From assembly GCA_018302165.1 (NCBI GenBank), contig JAGWAA010000001.1, positions 1 to 23,924 on the forward strand: a stretch of DNA of 23,924 bases, read 5' to 3'. Both the position numbers and the translations under genes were made by a program. The notes under the pieces were generated by a model. The model did not search any database and had not been told where the DNA came from. It was given only the letters and a program-made list of their open reading frames with translations. The DNA is from Candidatus Woesearchaeota archaeon (GTDB lineage Archaea > Nanobdellota > Nanobdellia > SCGC-AAA011-G17 > GW2011-AR17). This document shows positions 1 to 6,619 of this stretch, one piece after another (position 1 is the stretch's first letter; each line of letters opens with the position of its first letter).

Positions 1-139
1 TGCTTTAGGTAAAATGGGGAAGTTTGAATCAGAATGTAATTATAATATTAAATTAGTTGGAATAGATGTCTATAAATATCAGGCTACTTTTGGAGAACTT
101 ACAGAACCAAGCAAGACAATAGTTATTACAGCTATCTAG
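1..139 (+). CDS. C-terminal fragment of an unknown protein (5' end outside window)
   Basis: An open frame enters from the left edge (codons in phase with position 2) and ends at TAG 137-139, giving about 45 residues that finish in VITAI. The alternating hydrophobic pattern (IKLVGIDVYKY, TIVITAI) looks like beta strands, perhaps the end of an extracellular or beta-sandwich domain, but I recognise no family. Its stop overlaps the convergent endonuclease III gene by 8 bp, so the two transcription units end tail to tail. The start is not in the window. Confidence 0.55.
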   Translation, partial: ALGKMGKFESECNYNIKLVGIDVYKYQATFGELTEPSKTIVITAI

Positions 140-788
140 ATTTTATTACACCTTTTTTCTCACAAAAATTATTTACTGGGCAGCGAGAGCAGAAAGGTGA
201 AACTGGAACGCAAGTATTTTGACCAAATGCTACTAAAATAAAGTTGAGTGTTTTCCAATATTCTTGTGATAGTTTTTTTCTGATTTCGAATTCTGTCTCT
301 TCTGGATTTTTAGTTTTTAGGAAACCAAAGCGATTTAAGATACGATGATTATGCACATCAACACAAACTCCAGGTTTGTTAAAGCCTTCTATTAATACAA
401 GGTTAGCAGTCTTTCTTCCAACACCAGGAAATTTTAATAATTCATCTAAGTCATCAGGTACCTTTGAGTTGTATTTTTCTAAAAGAATATTTGAAATTTC
501 TTTAATAGATTTAGATTTATTTTTATAAAAACCAACCGGATAAATTAATTTTTCAATCTGTTCTTCTGTTAATGTAAGCATTTCTTTTGGTGTTGCAGCT
601 TTTGCAAACAATCTTTGAGATGCTTGTGCTGTCACTTCATCTTTTGTTCTTAATGAAAGGATTGTACCTATCAAGATTTGATAAGGATCTTGTTTCCTTT
701 GGGACATTAAAGTAATTATTGGAACTTTGTAATTTTTTACTTCTTTCTCTAAAATGTTTAGGATTTTAATTAAGGTATTTACATCCAT
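132..788 (-). CDS. nth: Endonuclease III, bifunctional DNA glycosylase/AP lyase
   Basis: This base-excision repair enzyme removes oxidised pyrimidines and cleaves the resulting abasic site by beta-elimination. Its 218 residues match the family length. The helix-hairpin-helix reads FPGVGRKTANLVL around residues 120-132, with the expected Schiff-base lysine K126 and catalytic aspartate D144 in CVDVHNHR. A [4Fe-4S] cluster loop ends the protein with the exact spacing C193-x6-C200-x2-C203-x5-C209. The ATG at 788 sits about 27 nt downstream of a TATA-like AATATATT (centre about 815) with no Shine-Dalgarno, so the mRNA is probably leaderless. Transcription is divergent from the gene at 867. A second glycosylase (Ogg2, 16324-16914) lies in the same window. 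Confidence 0.95.
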   Translation of the reverse strand: MDVNTLIKILNILEKEVKNYKVPIITLMSQRKQDPYQILIGTILSLRTKDEVTAQASQRLFAKAATPKEMLTLTEEQIEKLIYPVGFYKNKSKSIKEISNILLEKYNSKVPDDLDELLKFPGVGRKTANLVLIEGFNKPGVCVDVHNHRILNRFGFLKTKNPEETEFEIRKKLSQEYWKTLNFILVAFGQNTCVPVSPFCSRCPVNNFCEKKGVIKSR

Positions 789-866
789 AAAAACAACTAA
801 TTAATTGAGAATATATTAAACTTGTTATAAGAAAAGAGTTATAAACCCTTCAAAAAAAAGCAATTA
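789..866. promoter_or_regulatory. Divergent promoter region for nth and the gene at 867
   Basis: For the minus strand, a TATA-like element at about 811-820 is centred 27 nt before the nth ATG. For the plus strand, GTTATAAACC at 838-847 is centred about 25 nt before ATG 867. Neither start has a Shine-Dalgarno. This is the classic archaeal spacing for leaderless transcripts. Inferred from spacing only. Confidence 0.6.
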
Positions 867-1280
867 ATGACAAATGAAAAAATTGTTTCCGAGACTATGA
901 AAAGAATTTGGGGTGAAGATCCAGAGGCATTAATTTCAACCCATAATTTAGATAATGTTGGATATATGCAGTTATTTTCAATAAAAAGAATTGTTGAAGA
1001 TATTGATCCTGAAGCTGCTGACAATATTACAAGTATGATGTTAACAGGTTTAGCATTACTTTTAGCAAAACAACCTTGGGATCTTCGACCTGTATGTGCA
1101 AATACCAGATTAATCTTAGAACATGCATATAATAATCAATCTACACCTGAAGATAGATTGAGATTAGAAGCTTATGTAATGGCAAAGGCACAATTGTTGG
1201 AAGAAACTAGAATACCAAATTATAATAAAAATAAGAAAAAAGGTTTTAAATGGGAAAATCTTCCAGAGTTTTATGCGTAA
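867..1280 (+). CDS. Conserved-looking hypothetical protein, helical, 137 aa
   Basis: I do not recognise this family. The product appears mostly alpha-helical and soluble, with a central hydrophobic helix around residues 52-68 (ADNITSMMLTGLALLLAKQ) too polar at its edges to be a sure membrane span, and a lysine-rich patch near residue 122. The last 8 bp overlap the start of the VKOR gene at 1273, so the two are probably cotranscribed and translationally coupled. That hints at a role near envelope redox chemistry but does not prove it. The start fits a leaderless promoter at 838-847. Confidence 0.75.
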   Translation: MTNEKIVSETMKRIWGEDPEALISTHNLDNVGYMQLFSIKRIVEDIDPEAADNITSMMLTGLALLLAKQPWDLRPVCANTRLILEHAYNNQSTPEDRLRLEAYVMAKAQLLEETRIPNYNKNKKKGFKWENLPEFYA

Positions 1281-1692
1281 GAAATATTTAGTTTTATTGG
1301 TAATGATATTATCTATTATAGGGTTTATATCATCTGCATATTTAGCATGGGACCATTATCAGGTTGCAAATGGTTTTCTTTGCGATTTGGGCGAAAGTTT
1401 TGGTTGTGATATAACAAAAGAAAGCAAATATTCTGAGATATTTAATATTCCTGTTGGAATCTTTGGAATGTTTTGGTTTTTAGTTATTGCAGGATTAGCA
1501 ATGATTGAAAGGAAATATAACATCACTGGAATTATGCTTGGATGGGGAATATTTGGAATGATATTTGTGGGATATTTTGTTCATGGAGAATATTTACTCG
1601 GAGCAATATGTCCTTATTGTACAATAGCGCATGCTTCAATAATATTAATATTTGTTGCTATTTTGGATTTCTATAGACAAAGAAGGAGGTAA
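1273..1692 (+). CDS. Vitamin K epoxide reductase (VKOR) family membrane oxidoreductase
   Basis: VKOR-family proteins pass electrons from thiol oxidases such as DsbA to quinones, driving disulfide formation outside the membrane. The 139 residues carry four membrane helices (about 5-25, 59-77, 84-102 and 114-134). All four functional cysteines are present: loop pair C37 and C45 (FLCDLGESFGC) and the quinone-proximal CxxC C113-P-Y-C116. A serine-rich SKYSEIFNIPVGIFG segment follows the loop as in the family. No thioredoxin domain is fused, so a separate partner is required; the DsbA-like protein at 19446-20375 is a candidate. The gene overlaps the upstream gene by 8 bp and is followed after 2 nt by a Cys-rich peptide gene. 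Confidence 0.93.
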   Translation: MRKKYLVLLVMILSIIGFISSAYLAWDHYQVANGFLCDLGESFGCDITKESKYSEIFNIPVGIFGMFWFLVIAGLAMIERKYNITGIMLGWGIFGMIFVGYFVHGEYLLGAICPYCTIAHASIILIFVAILDFYRQRRR

Positions 1693-1694
1693 AA

Positions 1695-1772
1695 ATGGCT
1701 GTAAAAAAAACAACAAAAAATAAAAAACCTGTTAAAAAGAGCTCATGTAGTGGCTGCTGTGGTTGTGATTAA
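1695..1772 (+). CDS. 25-residue Cys-rich peptide downstream of VKOR
   Basis: A short frame reads a Lys/Thr-rich N-terminus followed by the tail SSCSGCCGCD and a stop. It is preceded by AGGAGGT at 1684-1690, one of the best Shine-Dalgarno sites in the window, ideally spaced from ATG 1695, so translation is likely. Four cysteines (C18, C21, C22, C24) sit in eight residues. This could be a metal-binding tail or a disulfide substrate of the VKOR encoded 2 nt upstream. Similar clusters occur at the GrpE N-terminus and in the peptide between dnaK and dnaJ. The function is unknown. Confidence 0.65.
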   Translation: MAVKKTTKNKKPVKKSSCSGCCGCD

Positions 1773-1773
1773 T

Positions 1774-1782
1774 CTTAAATAC
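1774..1782 (+). promoter_or_regulatory. TATA-like element for the HAD phosphatase gene
   Basis: CTTAAATAC is centred about 28 nt upstream of ATG 1806. This spacing supports the internal ATG 1806 over the upstream ATG 1785 as a leaderless start. Confidence 0.5.
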
Positions 1783-1805
1783 TATTGATTAATTTTCTTT
1801 TTTAT

Positions 1806-2399
1806 ATGAAAGAAATACTAGCTTTAGATATTGATGATACCTCTTTGGGGTATGGCGAACAATTTATAGAATATGTTAATGAAATTATGGGATTAAATAT
1901 CTCTAGAGAATCTTTTATTAGTTATGATTTAGATATCTCTTTTGGTTGTACACCTCAACAAGCTCGAGATTTAGTTAATAATTTTAATAATTTATATCTT
2001 GAACGAATAGAACCGATAGAAGGAGCTGTTGAAGGGATTAAAACATTAAAAGACAGATACAGTTTAGTCAATGTAACATCCAGACCAGCTGATTTGGATG
2101 ATAGAACAAGGAATTATATGGAAAGAAGATTTCCAGGTTGTTTTTCTGCTACGTATTTAGTTAAGAAAGAGGCACCAGGATTAAGCAAGGGAGAATTTTG
2201 TCAAAAAATTGGTGCAAGAATATTAGTTGATGATTTTGTTGGTAATCTTGATGATTGTGGGAGACTTGGAATTAGTGCATATTTGTTTGGAAATTGGCCA
2301 TTCAGTAGATTTGAACATGATTCTGATTTGAGAGAGAAATATCATTTTATACAGAGAGCTAGAGACTGGTCTGAATTGGTTGAAAAATTAATGGCTTAA
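1806..2399 (+). CDS. HAD-superfamily phosphatase, 5'-nucleotidase (NT5C)-like
   Basis: A probable phosphomonoesterase of the haloacid dehalogenase fold, acting on a nucleotide or other small phosphate. Counting from ATG 1806 (197 aa), motif I is D8-I-D10-D-T12, with D8 the expected nucleophile. Motif II is NVTSRP near residue 90. Motif III lysine lies in the KKEAPGLSKGEF region and motif IV is VDDFVGN. The small, mostly helical cap between motifs I and II and the ending FGNWPF resemble NT5C-type deoxyribonucleotidases, but the substrate cannot be read from sequence. An in-frame ATG at 1785 would add seven residues; I prefer 1806 because a TATA-like box lies 28 nt before it and motif I then falls close to the N-terminus. 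Confidence 0.8.
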   Translation: MKEILALDIDDTSLGYGEQFIEYVNEIMGLNISRESFISYDLDISFGCTPQQARDLVNNFNNLYLERIEPIEGAVEGIKTLKDRYSLVNVTSRPADLDDRTRNYMERRFPGCFSATYLVKKEAPGLSKGEFCQKIGARILVDDFVGNLDDCGRLGISAYLFGNWPFSRFEHDSDLREKYHFIQRARDWSELVEKLMA

Positions 2400-2430
2400 T
2401 TCTGAAAAATATATTTTTTAATTGATAAAA

Positions 2431-2440
2431 GATTATAAGT
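2431..2440 (+). promoter_or_regulatory. TATA-like element for the gene at 2463
   Basis: GATTATAAGT is centred about 28 nt before ATG 2463, matching the leaderless spacing seen across the window and favouring 2463 over ATG 2445. Confidence 0.5.
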
Positions 2441-2462
2441 CCTTATGGGGATTATTTTATTT

Positions 2463-2777
2463 ATGGAAGCAATAGGAAAAATCTATGAACCTTTTATTGA
2501 CAATCTTAGAAATGATACTAGAACTGATTCTGGTTTAATAGAACGTTTGCTTTTAAGAGAAGGTTTTAAAAATTGGATAAGCACTAGATTTCCTGGAAGA
2601 ACATTTTTTTCATATGGATCAAATGAGATTCTAGATATTCTAGATACTGAACGTTTTGTTGAAGGATATGGACAGTTTCAAGAAGAAATAGGTATTAAAA
2701 CATGTAGATATCGTGTGTATGCAACTGGAAGGAATTTGATGAATTTGATGGACAAATTAGATATCAATGATTTATAA
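2463..2777 (+). CDS. Hypothetical protein, 104 aa
   Basis: I do not recognise a family. The soluble, mixed alpha/beta product is rich in charged residues, with one Cys, a Phe/Arg-rich stretch (WISTRFPGRTFFSYG) and a leucine/methionine-rich C-terminus. An earlier in-frame ATG at 2445 would add the hydrophobic MGIILF. The position of the TATA-like box at 2431-2440 argues for 2463. The frame ends in a T-rich stretch that could terminate transcription. Confidence 0.65.
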   Translation: MEAIGKIYEPFIDNLRNDTRTDSGLIERLLLREGFKNWISTRFPGRTFFSYGSNEILDILDTERFVEGYGQFQEEIGIKTCRYRVYATGRNLMNLMDKLDINDL

Positions 2778-2799
2778 TTAGTTTTTTTAACTTTTTTAA
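2778..2799 (+). terminator. T-rich intrinsic terminator after the 2463 gene
   Basis: Two runs of T (seven, then six) directly follow the stop codon. Archaeal RNA polymerase terminates on oligo-T in the non-template strand, so this is a plausible terminator. Confidence 0.5.
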
Positions 2800-2805
2800 C
2801 ATTGA

Positions 2806-2829
2806 GTAGATGTTACAATACAAATCTAC
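2806..2829 (+). repeat. Short inverted repeat enclosing a motif shared with the next intergenic region
   Basis: GTAGAT (2806-2811) and ATCTAC (2824-2829) form a 6-bp inverted repeat around a 12-nt loop. The 16-mer TAGATGTTACAATACA (2807-2822) recurs with one change at 3841-3856. Either copy could be a regulator site or part of an untranslated RNA. Only the sequence match is certain. Confidence 0.4.
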
Positions 2830-2886
2830 CTAAAGAAATAACAGAATAGATTTTTGGTACTACTACATAAGCGTAAAAATAGAAAT

Positions 2887-2921
2887 GTTTTTAAAGATAC
2901 AATTTACAAATATTATGAGGT
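2887..2921 (+). promoter_or_regulatory. TATA-like box and Shine-Dalgarno for the metallophosphoesterase
   Basis: GTTTTTAAAG (2887-2896) is centred about 36 nt before ATG 2928. GAGGT (2917-2921) lies 6 nt before the ATG. Unlike most first genes here, this one seems to have a short leader carrying a ribosome-binding site. Confidence 0.5.
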
Positions 2922-2927
2922 AAAAAG

Positions 2928-3818
2928 ATGAAAATATTTGTAGCAAGTGATATTCATGATGACGTAGAAGCTTTAAGAGTATTTGCAGACTATGCAGGTG
3001 CTAAAGAAGCAGATAGAATTTTAGTATTAGGAGATTTTTCTTTGAGACCATATACAGTAGAAGATTTATGGAAACTTTCTGAAAGAAGAGATCAAAAAAA
3101 AGATTTTATCAGAAAAAAAGATCAACATTGTGGGCAAGTATTAAGAGAAATGAAAGGAGTATTAGACTCAACCGGAATTCCATACCAAGTAATTCCTGGA
3201 AATTATGATGGGAATAGATTATTAGAAGAAGTATTTGGAGATAGAAATGTTCATAAAAGAAATTTTGATTTAGGAGAAGCAAAAGCTTTTGGTTATGGAG
3301 GTGCTGATGCTAATCCTCAACATATAATCTTATTAGAAAGAATGGGTGAAACAACTCATTTTGATCATCAAGAATTATTTAATTTATTAATGTTTAATCA
3401 ACCAGATGTATGTGTGATTCATAATCCACCACTAAATTTATGTGATGATATGTTTAATGGACAAAATGTTGGTACGCCAGCGACTACTGAATATATTCGA
3501 AGATCACAACCTAAATTAGTTTTAAGTGGACATATTCATGAAGCTGGACCTTACGGGAATAATCCTAAGGGAGTTAGAGGAATCTCTGGAGTTGAAATTA
3601 ATGGTAGAAGAACTATTGTTGTAAATCCTGGAAATTTAGGAAGATTTGAATTAATGAATTTTCCAACCTTGAAAACTATGATGGCTTTTGACCATGGAAC
3701 ATTTGTTGAAATGAATATAGAAGCAGATGGAACTCCAAGAGATGTTAAACAATATAGTTTACAAGAAAGAAGAGGAAGTGTTGGAGAAGTAAGAACACTT
3801 GAGGAATATACTCTTTAA
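2928..3818 (+). CDS. Calcineurin-like metallophosphoesterase
   Basis: A dinuclear-metal phosphoesterase, likely hydrolysing a phosphomonoester or phosphodiester; the substrate is unknown. The metal-site motifs appear in family order: SD8IH10 at the N-terminus, GD36, GN92YD94 (the GNHD motif with His replaced by Tyr), H165 in VIHNPP and GH202IH204. The 296 residues exceed a minimal domain (about 170-220 aa), with an insertion around residues 40-85 rich in Lys/Arg and a polar tail after the last motif. The start is fixed by GAGGT 6 nt upstream. The gene stands alone between two intergenic regions that share a 16-nt motif. Confidence 0.88.
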   Translation: MKIFVASDIHDDVEALRVFADYAGAKEADRILVLGDFSLRPYTVEDLWKLSERRDQKKDFIRKKDQHCGQVLREMKGVLDSTGIPYQVIPGNYDGNRLLEEVFGDRNVHKRNFDLGEAKAFGYGGADANPQHIILLERMGETTHFDHQELFNLLMFNQPDVCVIHNPPLNLCDDMFNGQNVGTPATTEYIRRSQPKLVLSGHIHEAGPYGNNPKGVRGISGVEINGRRTIVVNPGNLGRFELMNFPTLKTMMAFDHGTFVEMNIEADGTPRDVKQYSLQERRGSVGEVRTLEEYTL

Positions 3819-3840
3819 TTCTTTTATTGTTTAAGACCCT

Positions 3841-3856
3841 TAGACGTTACAATACA
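3841..3856 (+). repeat. Second copy of the TAGAYGTTACAATACA motif
   Basis: TAGACGTTACAATACA differs by one base from 2807-2822. Both copies lie upstream of a gene (116-121 nt and 54-69 nt before the ATG), on the same strand, before the metallophosphoesterase and the MazG-like gene respectively. Confidence 0.4.
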
Positions 3857-3869
3857 TATAAACAGATAC

Positions 3870-3898
3870 TTTTATAAGAACCTTTTACAAAAAGGTTC
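3870..3898 (+). promoter_or_regulatory. TATA box followed by a perfect 9-bp inverted repeat (candidate operator)
   Basis: TTTTATAAG (3870-3878) is a good TATA-like box. It runs into GAACCTTTT (3878-3886), loop ACA, then AAAAGGTTC (3890-3898), a perfect 9-bp inverted repeat. The repeat fills the space between the TATA box and the expected transcription start (about 3900), where an archaeal repressor would block polymerase. If transcribed, it could instead act as an RNA hairpin. Confidence 0.55.
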
Positions 3899-3909
3899 AT
3901 CAAAATAAA

Positions 3910-4236
3910 ATGGAAATTAAAGAATTACAGGAAAAAGTTACGAAGATATTTCTTTCTAACTTAGATAGAGACAAGATAGATAATAGTGATAATTATCTTA
4001 TATTAAAGATAAATGAAGAATTAGGTGAGTTTGTACAATCTTATATTATTCATAAGAAGATGTGTAGACCTGAGAAATACTTATCAGATGAAGAGTCTAA
4101 AAGAGAAATGGCTAAAGAATTATCTGATGTTTTAGGATTAGTATTTGTTATTGCTACGCAATTTAATATTGATGTTGAGGAAGCGCTTGTGAAGAAGTGG
4201 GTTACTAAGGAATGGATAAAGTCACTACGCTCCTAG
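3910..4236 (+). CDS. MazG-like nucleotide pyrophosphohydrolase
   Basis: An all-alpha NTP pyrophosphohydrolase of the MazG/dUTPase superfamily, hydrolysing a nucleoside triphosphate to the monophosphate and PPi, usually for nucleotide-pool cleaning. The metal-binding signature is complete: E36-E37-LG-E40 on one helix and E70-LS-D73 on the next (EExxE...ExxD). At 108 residues it is a single-domain form, which normally dimerises or tetramerises. The substrate cannot be predicted. A TATA box and a perfect inverted repeat lie just upstream, suggesting single-gene regulation. Confidence 0.82.
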   Translation: MEIKELQEKVTKIFLSNLDRDKIDNSDNYLILKINEELGEFVQSYIIHKKMCRPEKYLSDEESKREMAKELSDVLGLVFVIATQFNIDVEEALVKKWVTKEWIKSLRS

Positions 4237-4346
4237 CCGCTCAGTTGTCGCAGAGGCTGACTGGGTTAAATTATTACTTTCTAAATGATTAAACGGAAGT
4301 TTGGAAATACTCTTAGAGGACTTGTGATAGCAACTTGACCACAAAG
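4237..4346. other. Non-coding stretch before the chaperone operon
   Basis: No convincing gene is seen. The first 30 bases (GC-richer than the rest) have a tRNA-like GCTCAGTTG but no matching T arm. TTGTG (4322-4326) and CACAA (4340-4344) could form a weak stem just before the TATA box. Nothing else can be supported. Confidence 0.35.
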
Positions 4347-4389
4347 TTTATATATAAGTTCTGTTTAAATCATTTTTGTTGATTTAAAC
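4347..4389 (+). promoter_or_regulatory. Chaperone-operon promoter with a 10-bp inverted repeat
   Basis: TTATATATAAG at about 4347-4358 is the strongest TATA box in the window. Downstream lies GTTTAAATCA (4363-4372), a 7-nt spacer, then TGATTTAAAC (4380-4389): a perfect 10-bp inverted repeat spanning the expected start site (about 4378-4380). This is the position of a heat-shock repressor operator. The sequence is unlike bacterial CIRCE (TTAGCACTC-N9-GAGTGCTAA). The grpE ATG follows at 4398. Confidence 0.6.
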
Positions 4390-4397
4390 TCTACAAG

Positions 4398-4826
4398 ATG
4401 GAAGAACATAAATGCGAAGGATGCTGTGAAGGCAAAGAAGAATTGTACCTTAATCAGTTAAAAGAATTACAAGCTGATTTTATTAATTATAAAAATAGGG
4501 TACAAAAAGAAAAGGAAGACATAAAGAATAGAACAAAAGAAGAAATTCTTAGAAAATTCTTGGAAGTAAAAGATAATTTTGAAAGAATTCCGGAAATGAA
4601 TGATGGAATAAAAATGATTTATGAACAATTGAATAAAATATTTGAAACCGAAAATATCAAAGAAATAGAATGTGAATGCTTTAATCCAAAAGAACAAGAA
4701 GCAATCGCAGTAAATAAAGAATTAGAAAAAGATAAAGTACAAGTCGTAGAAAAAGGGTATAAAATTAATGATCAAGTTCTAAGAACAGCAAAAGTCATAG
4801 TAGGAACTATGGAGGAAACAAAATGA
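4398..4826 (+). CDS. grpE: GrpE nucleotide exchange factor for DnaK, short form with Cys-rich N-terminus
   Basis: GrpE releases ADP from DnaK. The 142-residue protein is shorter than typical (about 180-200 aa). It keeps the long N-terminal coiled-coil helix (about 12-55), the VKDNFER signature (residues 57-63) and the C-terminal beta-domain pattern VEKGYKINDQVLRTAKVIV (about 117-135). The unusual feature is the N-terminus: MEEHKCEGCCEGKEE with C6, C9 and C10, plus CEC at 92-94, neither of which belongs to the GrpE fold; they could bind metal or sense redox state. The stop overlaps the dnaK start by 4 bp (ATGA). Confidence 0.93.
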   Translation: MEEHKCEGCCEGKEELYLNQLKELQADFINYKNRVQKEKEDIKNRTKEEILRKFLEVKDNFERIPEMNDGIKMIYEQLNKIFETENIKEIECECFNPKEQEAIAVNKELEKDKVQVVEKGYKINDQVLRTAKVIVGTMEETK

Positions 4827-6619
4827 AAATTATAGGAATAGATTTAGGAACAACTAACTCAGCAGTCGCAGTATTGGAAGGAAACCAACCAAAAATAATT
4901 ACATCCGCAGAAGGTGGAAGGACCATTCCAAGTGTTATAACAATCAAAGGAAATGATATTGTCGTAGGGGAAGTTGCAAAAAGACAAGCAGTTGCAAACC
5001 CATTACATACCGTAAGGAGTATCAAAAGATTAATTGGGACTACAGAAAAAGTTACAATTGATGGGAAAGATTATACTCCACAAGAAATATCTGCAATGAT
5101 TCTTAGAAAAATTAAGAAAGATGCAGAGGCTTACCTAGGAGAAAAAGTTACAAAGGCTGTTATTACAGTACCTGCTTATTTTAATGATGCACAAAGACAG
5201 GCAACAAAAGATGCTGGAGTAATTGCAGGTTTCGAAGTTGAAAGAATTATTAACGAACCTACTGCTGCAGCGTTAGCATATGGATTAGATAAAACTGAAG
5301 CGCATACAGTTTTAGTTTTTGATTTAGGTGGAGGAACATTTGATGTTTCTATCTTAGAATTAGGAGATGGAGTTTTTGAAGTTAAATCTACAAGTGGAGA
5401 TAATAGATTAGGTGGAGATGACTTTGATGAAGTTTTGATTGATTATATTGCAGATGAATTCAAGAAACAAAATGGAATTAATCTAAAAGAAGATAGAGTT
5501 GCAATGCAAAGATTGAAAGATGCTGGAGAAAAAGCAAAAATAGAATTGTCTAGCTCAATGCAGACTACAATCTCATTACCATATGTAAGTTCAACAGAAA
5601 AAGGGCCATTGCATTTAGAAATGACATTAACAAGAAATAAATTTAATGATTTAACAAAGCATTTAGTTGAAAGAACTGTTAGACCAGTTAAGCAAGCTTT
5701 GAAGGATGCAAACTTAGACCCATCAAAGATTGATAAAGTTTTACTGGTTGGTGGATCAACAAGAATCCCTGCAGTGCAAGAGAAAGTCAAAGAATTATTG
5801 CAGAAAGAAGGAGACAAATCCATTAATCCAGATGAAGCAGTTGCTGTAGGTGCTTCAATCCAGGGTGGAATTTTGAAAGGGGACATTAGAGATGTTTTAC
5901 TTTTAGACGTAACGCCGCTATCATTAGGGATTGAAACATTAGGGGGAGTATTAACAAAATTGATTGAAAGGAATACTACAATCCCAACAAAAAAATCTCA
6001 GATTTTCTCAACTGCTGCAGATAGTCAACCAGCTGTGACAATTCATGTAATGCAAGGTGAAAGAGCGATGGCTGTTGATAATAAATCATTAGGAAGATTT
6101 GATTTAGTAGGAATCCCGCCAGCACCAAGAGGAATACCACAAATTGAAGTTACATTCGATATTGATGCAAACGGAATTGTAAATGTTTCTGCGAAAGATT
6201 TAGGTTCTGGAAAATCACAAAAAATTACTGTTACTGGTGGTTCTGGAATGGATAAAGCAGAGATGGAAAAAGCTGTCAAAGATGCAGAGAGTTATGCTGA
6301 AGAAGATAAGAAAAAGGCAGAATTAATTGAAGCTAAAAACCATGCAGATACTTTAGTTTACACATCTGAGAAAATGCTTTCAGAGTATGGAGATAAAGTT
6401 GATTCAGAAACCAAAGAAAAAATTCAGAAAGAAGTTGATGAATTGAAAGAAGCTTTGAAAAGTGAAGATGCAGAAAAAATCAAAAAGCAAATTGATAAAG
6501 TAAATAAAGTCGTGCAAGAGATTGGTATGAAGATGTATCAACAACAAGGTGCAGAAGGAACTGAGAAAAAAGCTGATGACAATGTTGTGGATGCTGAATT
6601 TGAAAAAGAGGAGAAATAG
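4823..6619 (+). CDS. dnaK: Hsp70 chaperone DnaK
   Basis: An ATP-dependent chaperone that binds exposed hydrophobic segments of clients. The ATPase domain shows IGIDLGTTNSAVAV (about 4-16), the phosphate-2 motif DLGGGTFDVS (167-176) and NEPTAAALAYG. The interdomain linker VLLLDVTPLSLG lies near residue 360, followed by the substrate-binding beta domain and helical lid; the protein ends EFEKEEK. The segment after IKRLIGT lacks the roughly 23-residue insertion of proteobacterial DnaK, so it is of the Gram-positive/archaeal type. At 598 aa the lid tail is short. Archaea lacked DnaK ancestrally, so bacterial transfer into the lineage is likely. GGAGG at 4811-4815 precedes the ATG inside grpE. Confidence 0.98.
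   Translation: MKIIGIDLGTTNSAVAVLEGNQPKIITSAEGGRTIPSVITIKGNDIVVGEVAKRQAVANPLHTVRSIKRLIGTTEKVTIDGKDYTPQEISAMILRKIKKDAEAYLGEKVTKAVITVPAYFNDAQRQATKDAGVIAGFEVERIINEPTAAALAYGLDKTEAHTVLVFDLGGGTFDVSILELGDGVFEVKSTSGDNRLGGDDFDEVLIDYIADEFKKQNGINLKEDRVAMQRLKDAGEKAKIELSSSMQTTISLPYVSSTEKGPLHLEMTLTRNKFNDLTKHLVERTVRPVKQALKDANLDPSKIDKVLLVGGSTRIPAVQEKVKELLQKEGDKSINPDEAVAVGASIQGGILKGDIRDVLLLDVTPLSLGIETLGGVLTKLIERNTTIPTKKSQIFSTAADSQPAVTIHVMQGERAMAVDNKSLGRFDLVGIPPAPRGIPQIEVTFDIDANGIVNVSAKDLGSGKSQKITVTGGSGMDKAEMEKAVKDAESYAEEDKKKAELIEAKNHADTLVYTSEKMLSEYGDKVDSETKEKIQKEVDELKEALKSEDAEKIKKQIDKVNKVVQEIGMKMYQQQGAEGTEKKADDNVVDAEFEKEEK

Noticed and set aside
1785..1805. Upstream start (1785) for the HAD phosphatase
   Set aside because: The TATA-like box at 1774-1782 would sit almost on the start codon. 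The leaderless spacing fits ATG 1806.
4234..4270. tRNA-like GCTCAGTTG segment after the MazG-like gene
   Set aside because: There is no matching acceptor stem, anticodon arm or GGTTCGA-type T loop downstream. The resemblance is limited to the D-arm word.
4290..4340. Possible C/D-box guide RNA (ATGATTA, later CTGA-like words)
   Set aside because: The C box does not match RTGATGA and no properly spaced D box is present.
4363..4389. CIRCE/HrcA operator
   Set aside because: The half-sites GTTTAAATCA/TGATTTAAAC do not resemble TTAGCACTC/GAGTGCTAA.
5443..5886. Minus-strand open frame of 147 codons inside dnaK
   Set aside because: It lies wholly opposite dnaK, whose frame is certain, and its protein has no recognisable motif. 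The same holds for other minus-strand frames inside dnaK, dnaJ, aIF5B and aIF2-gamma.
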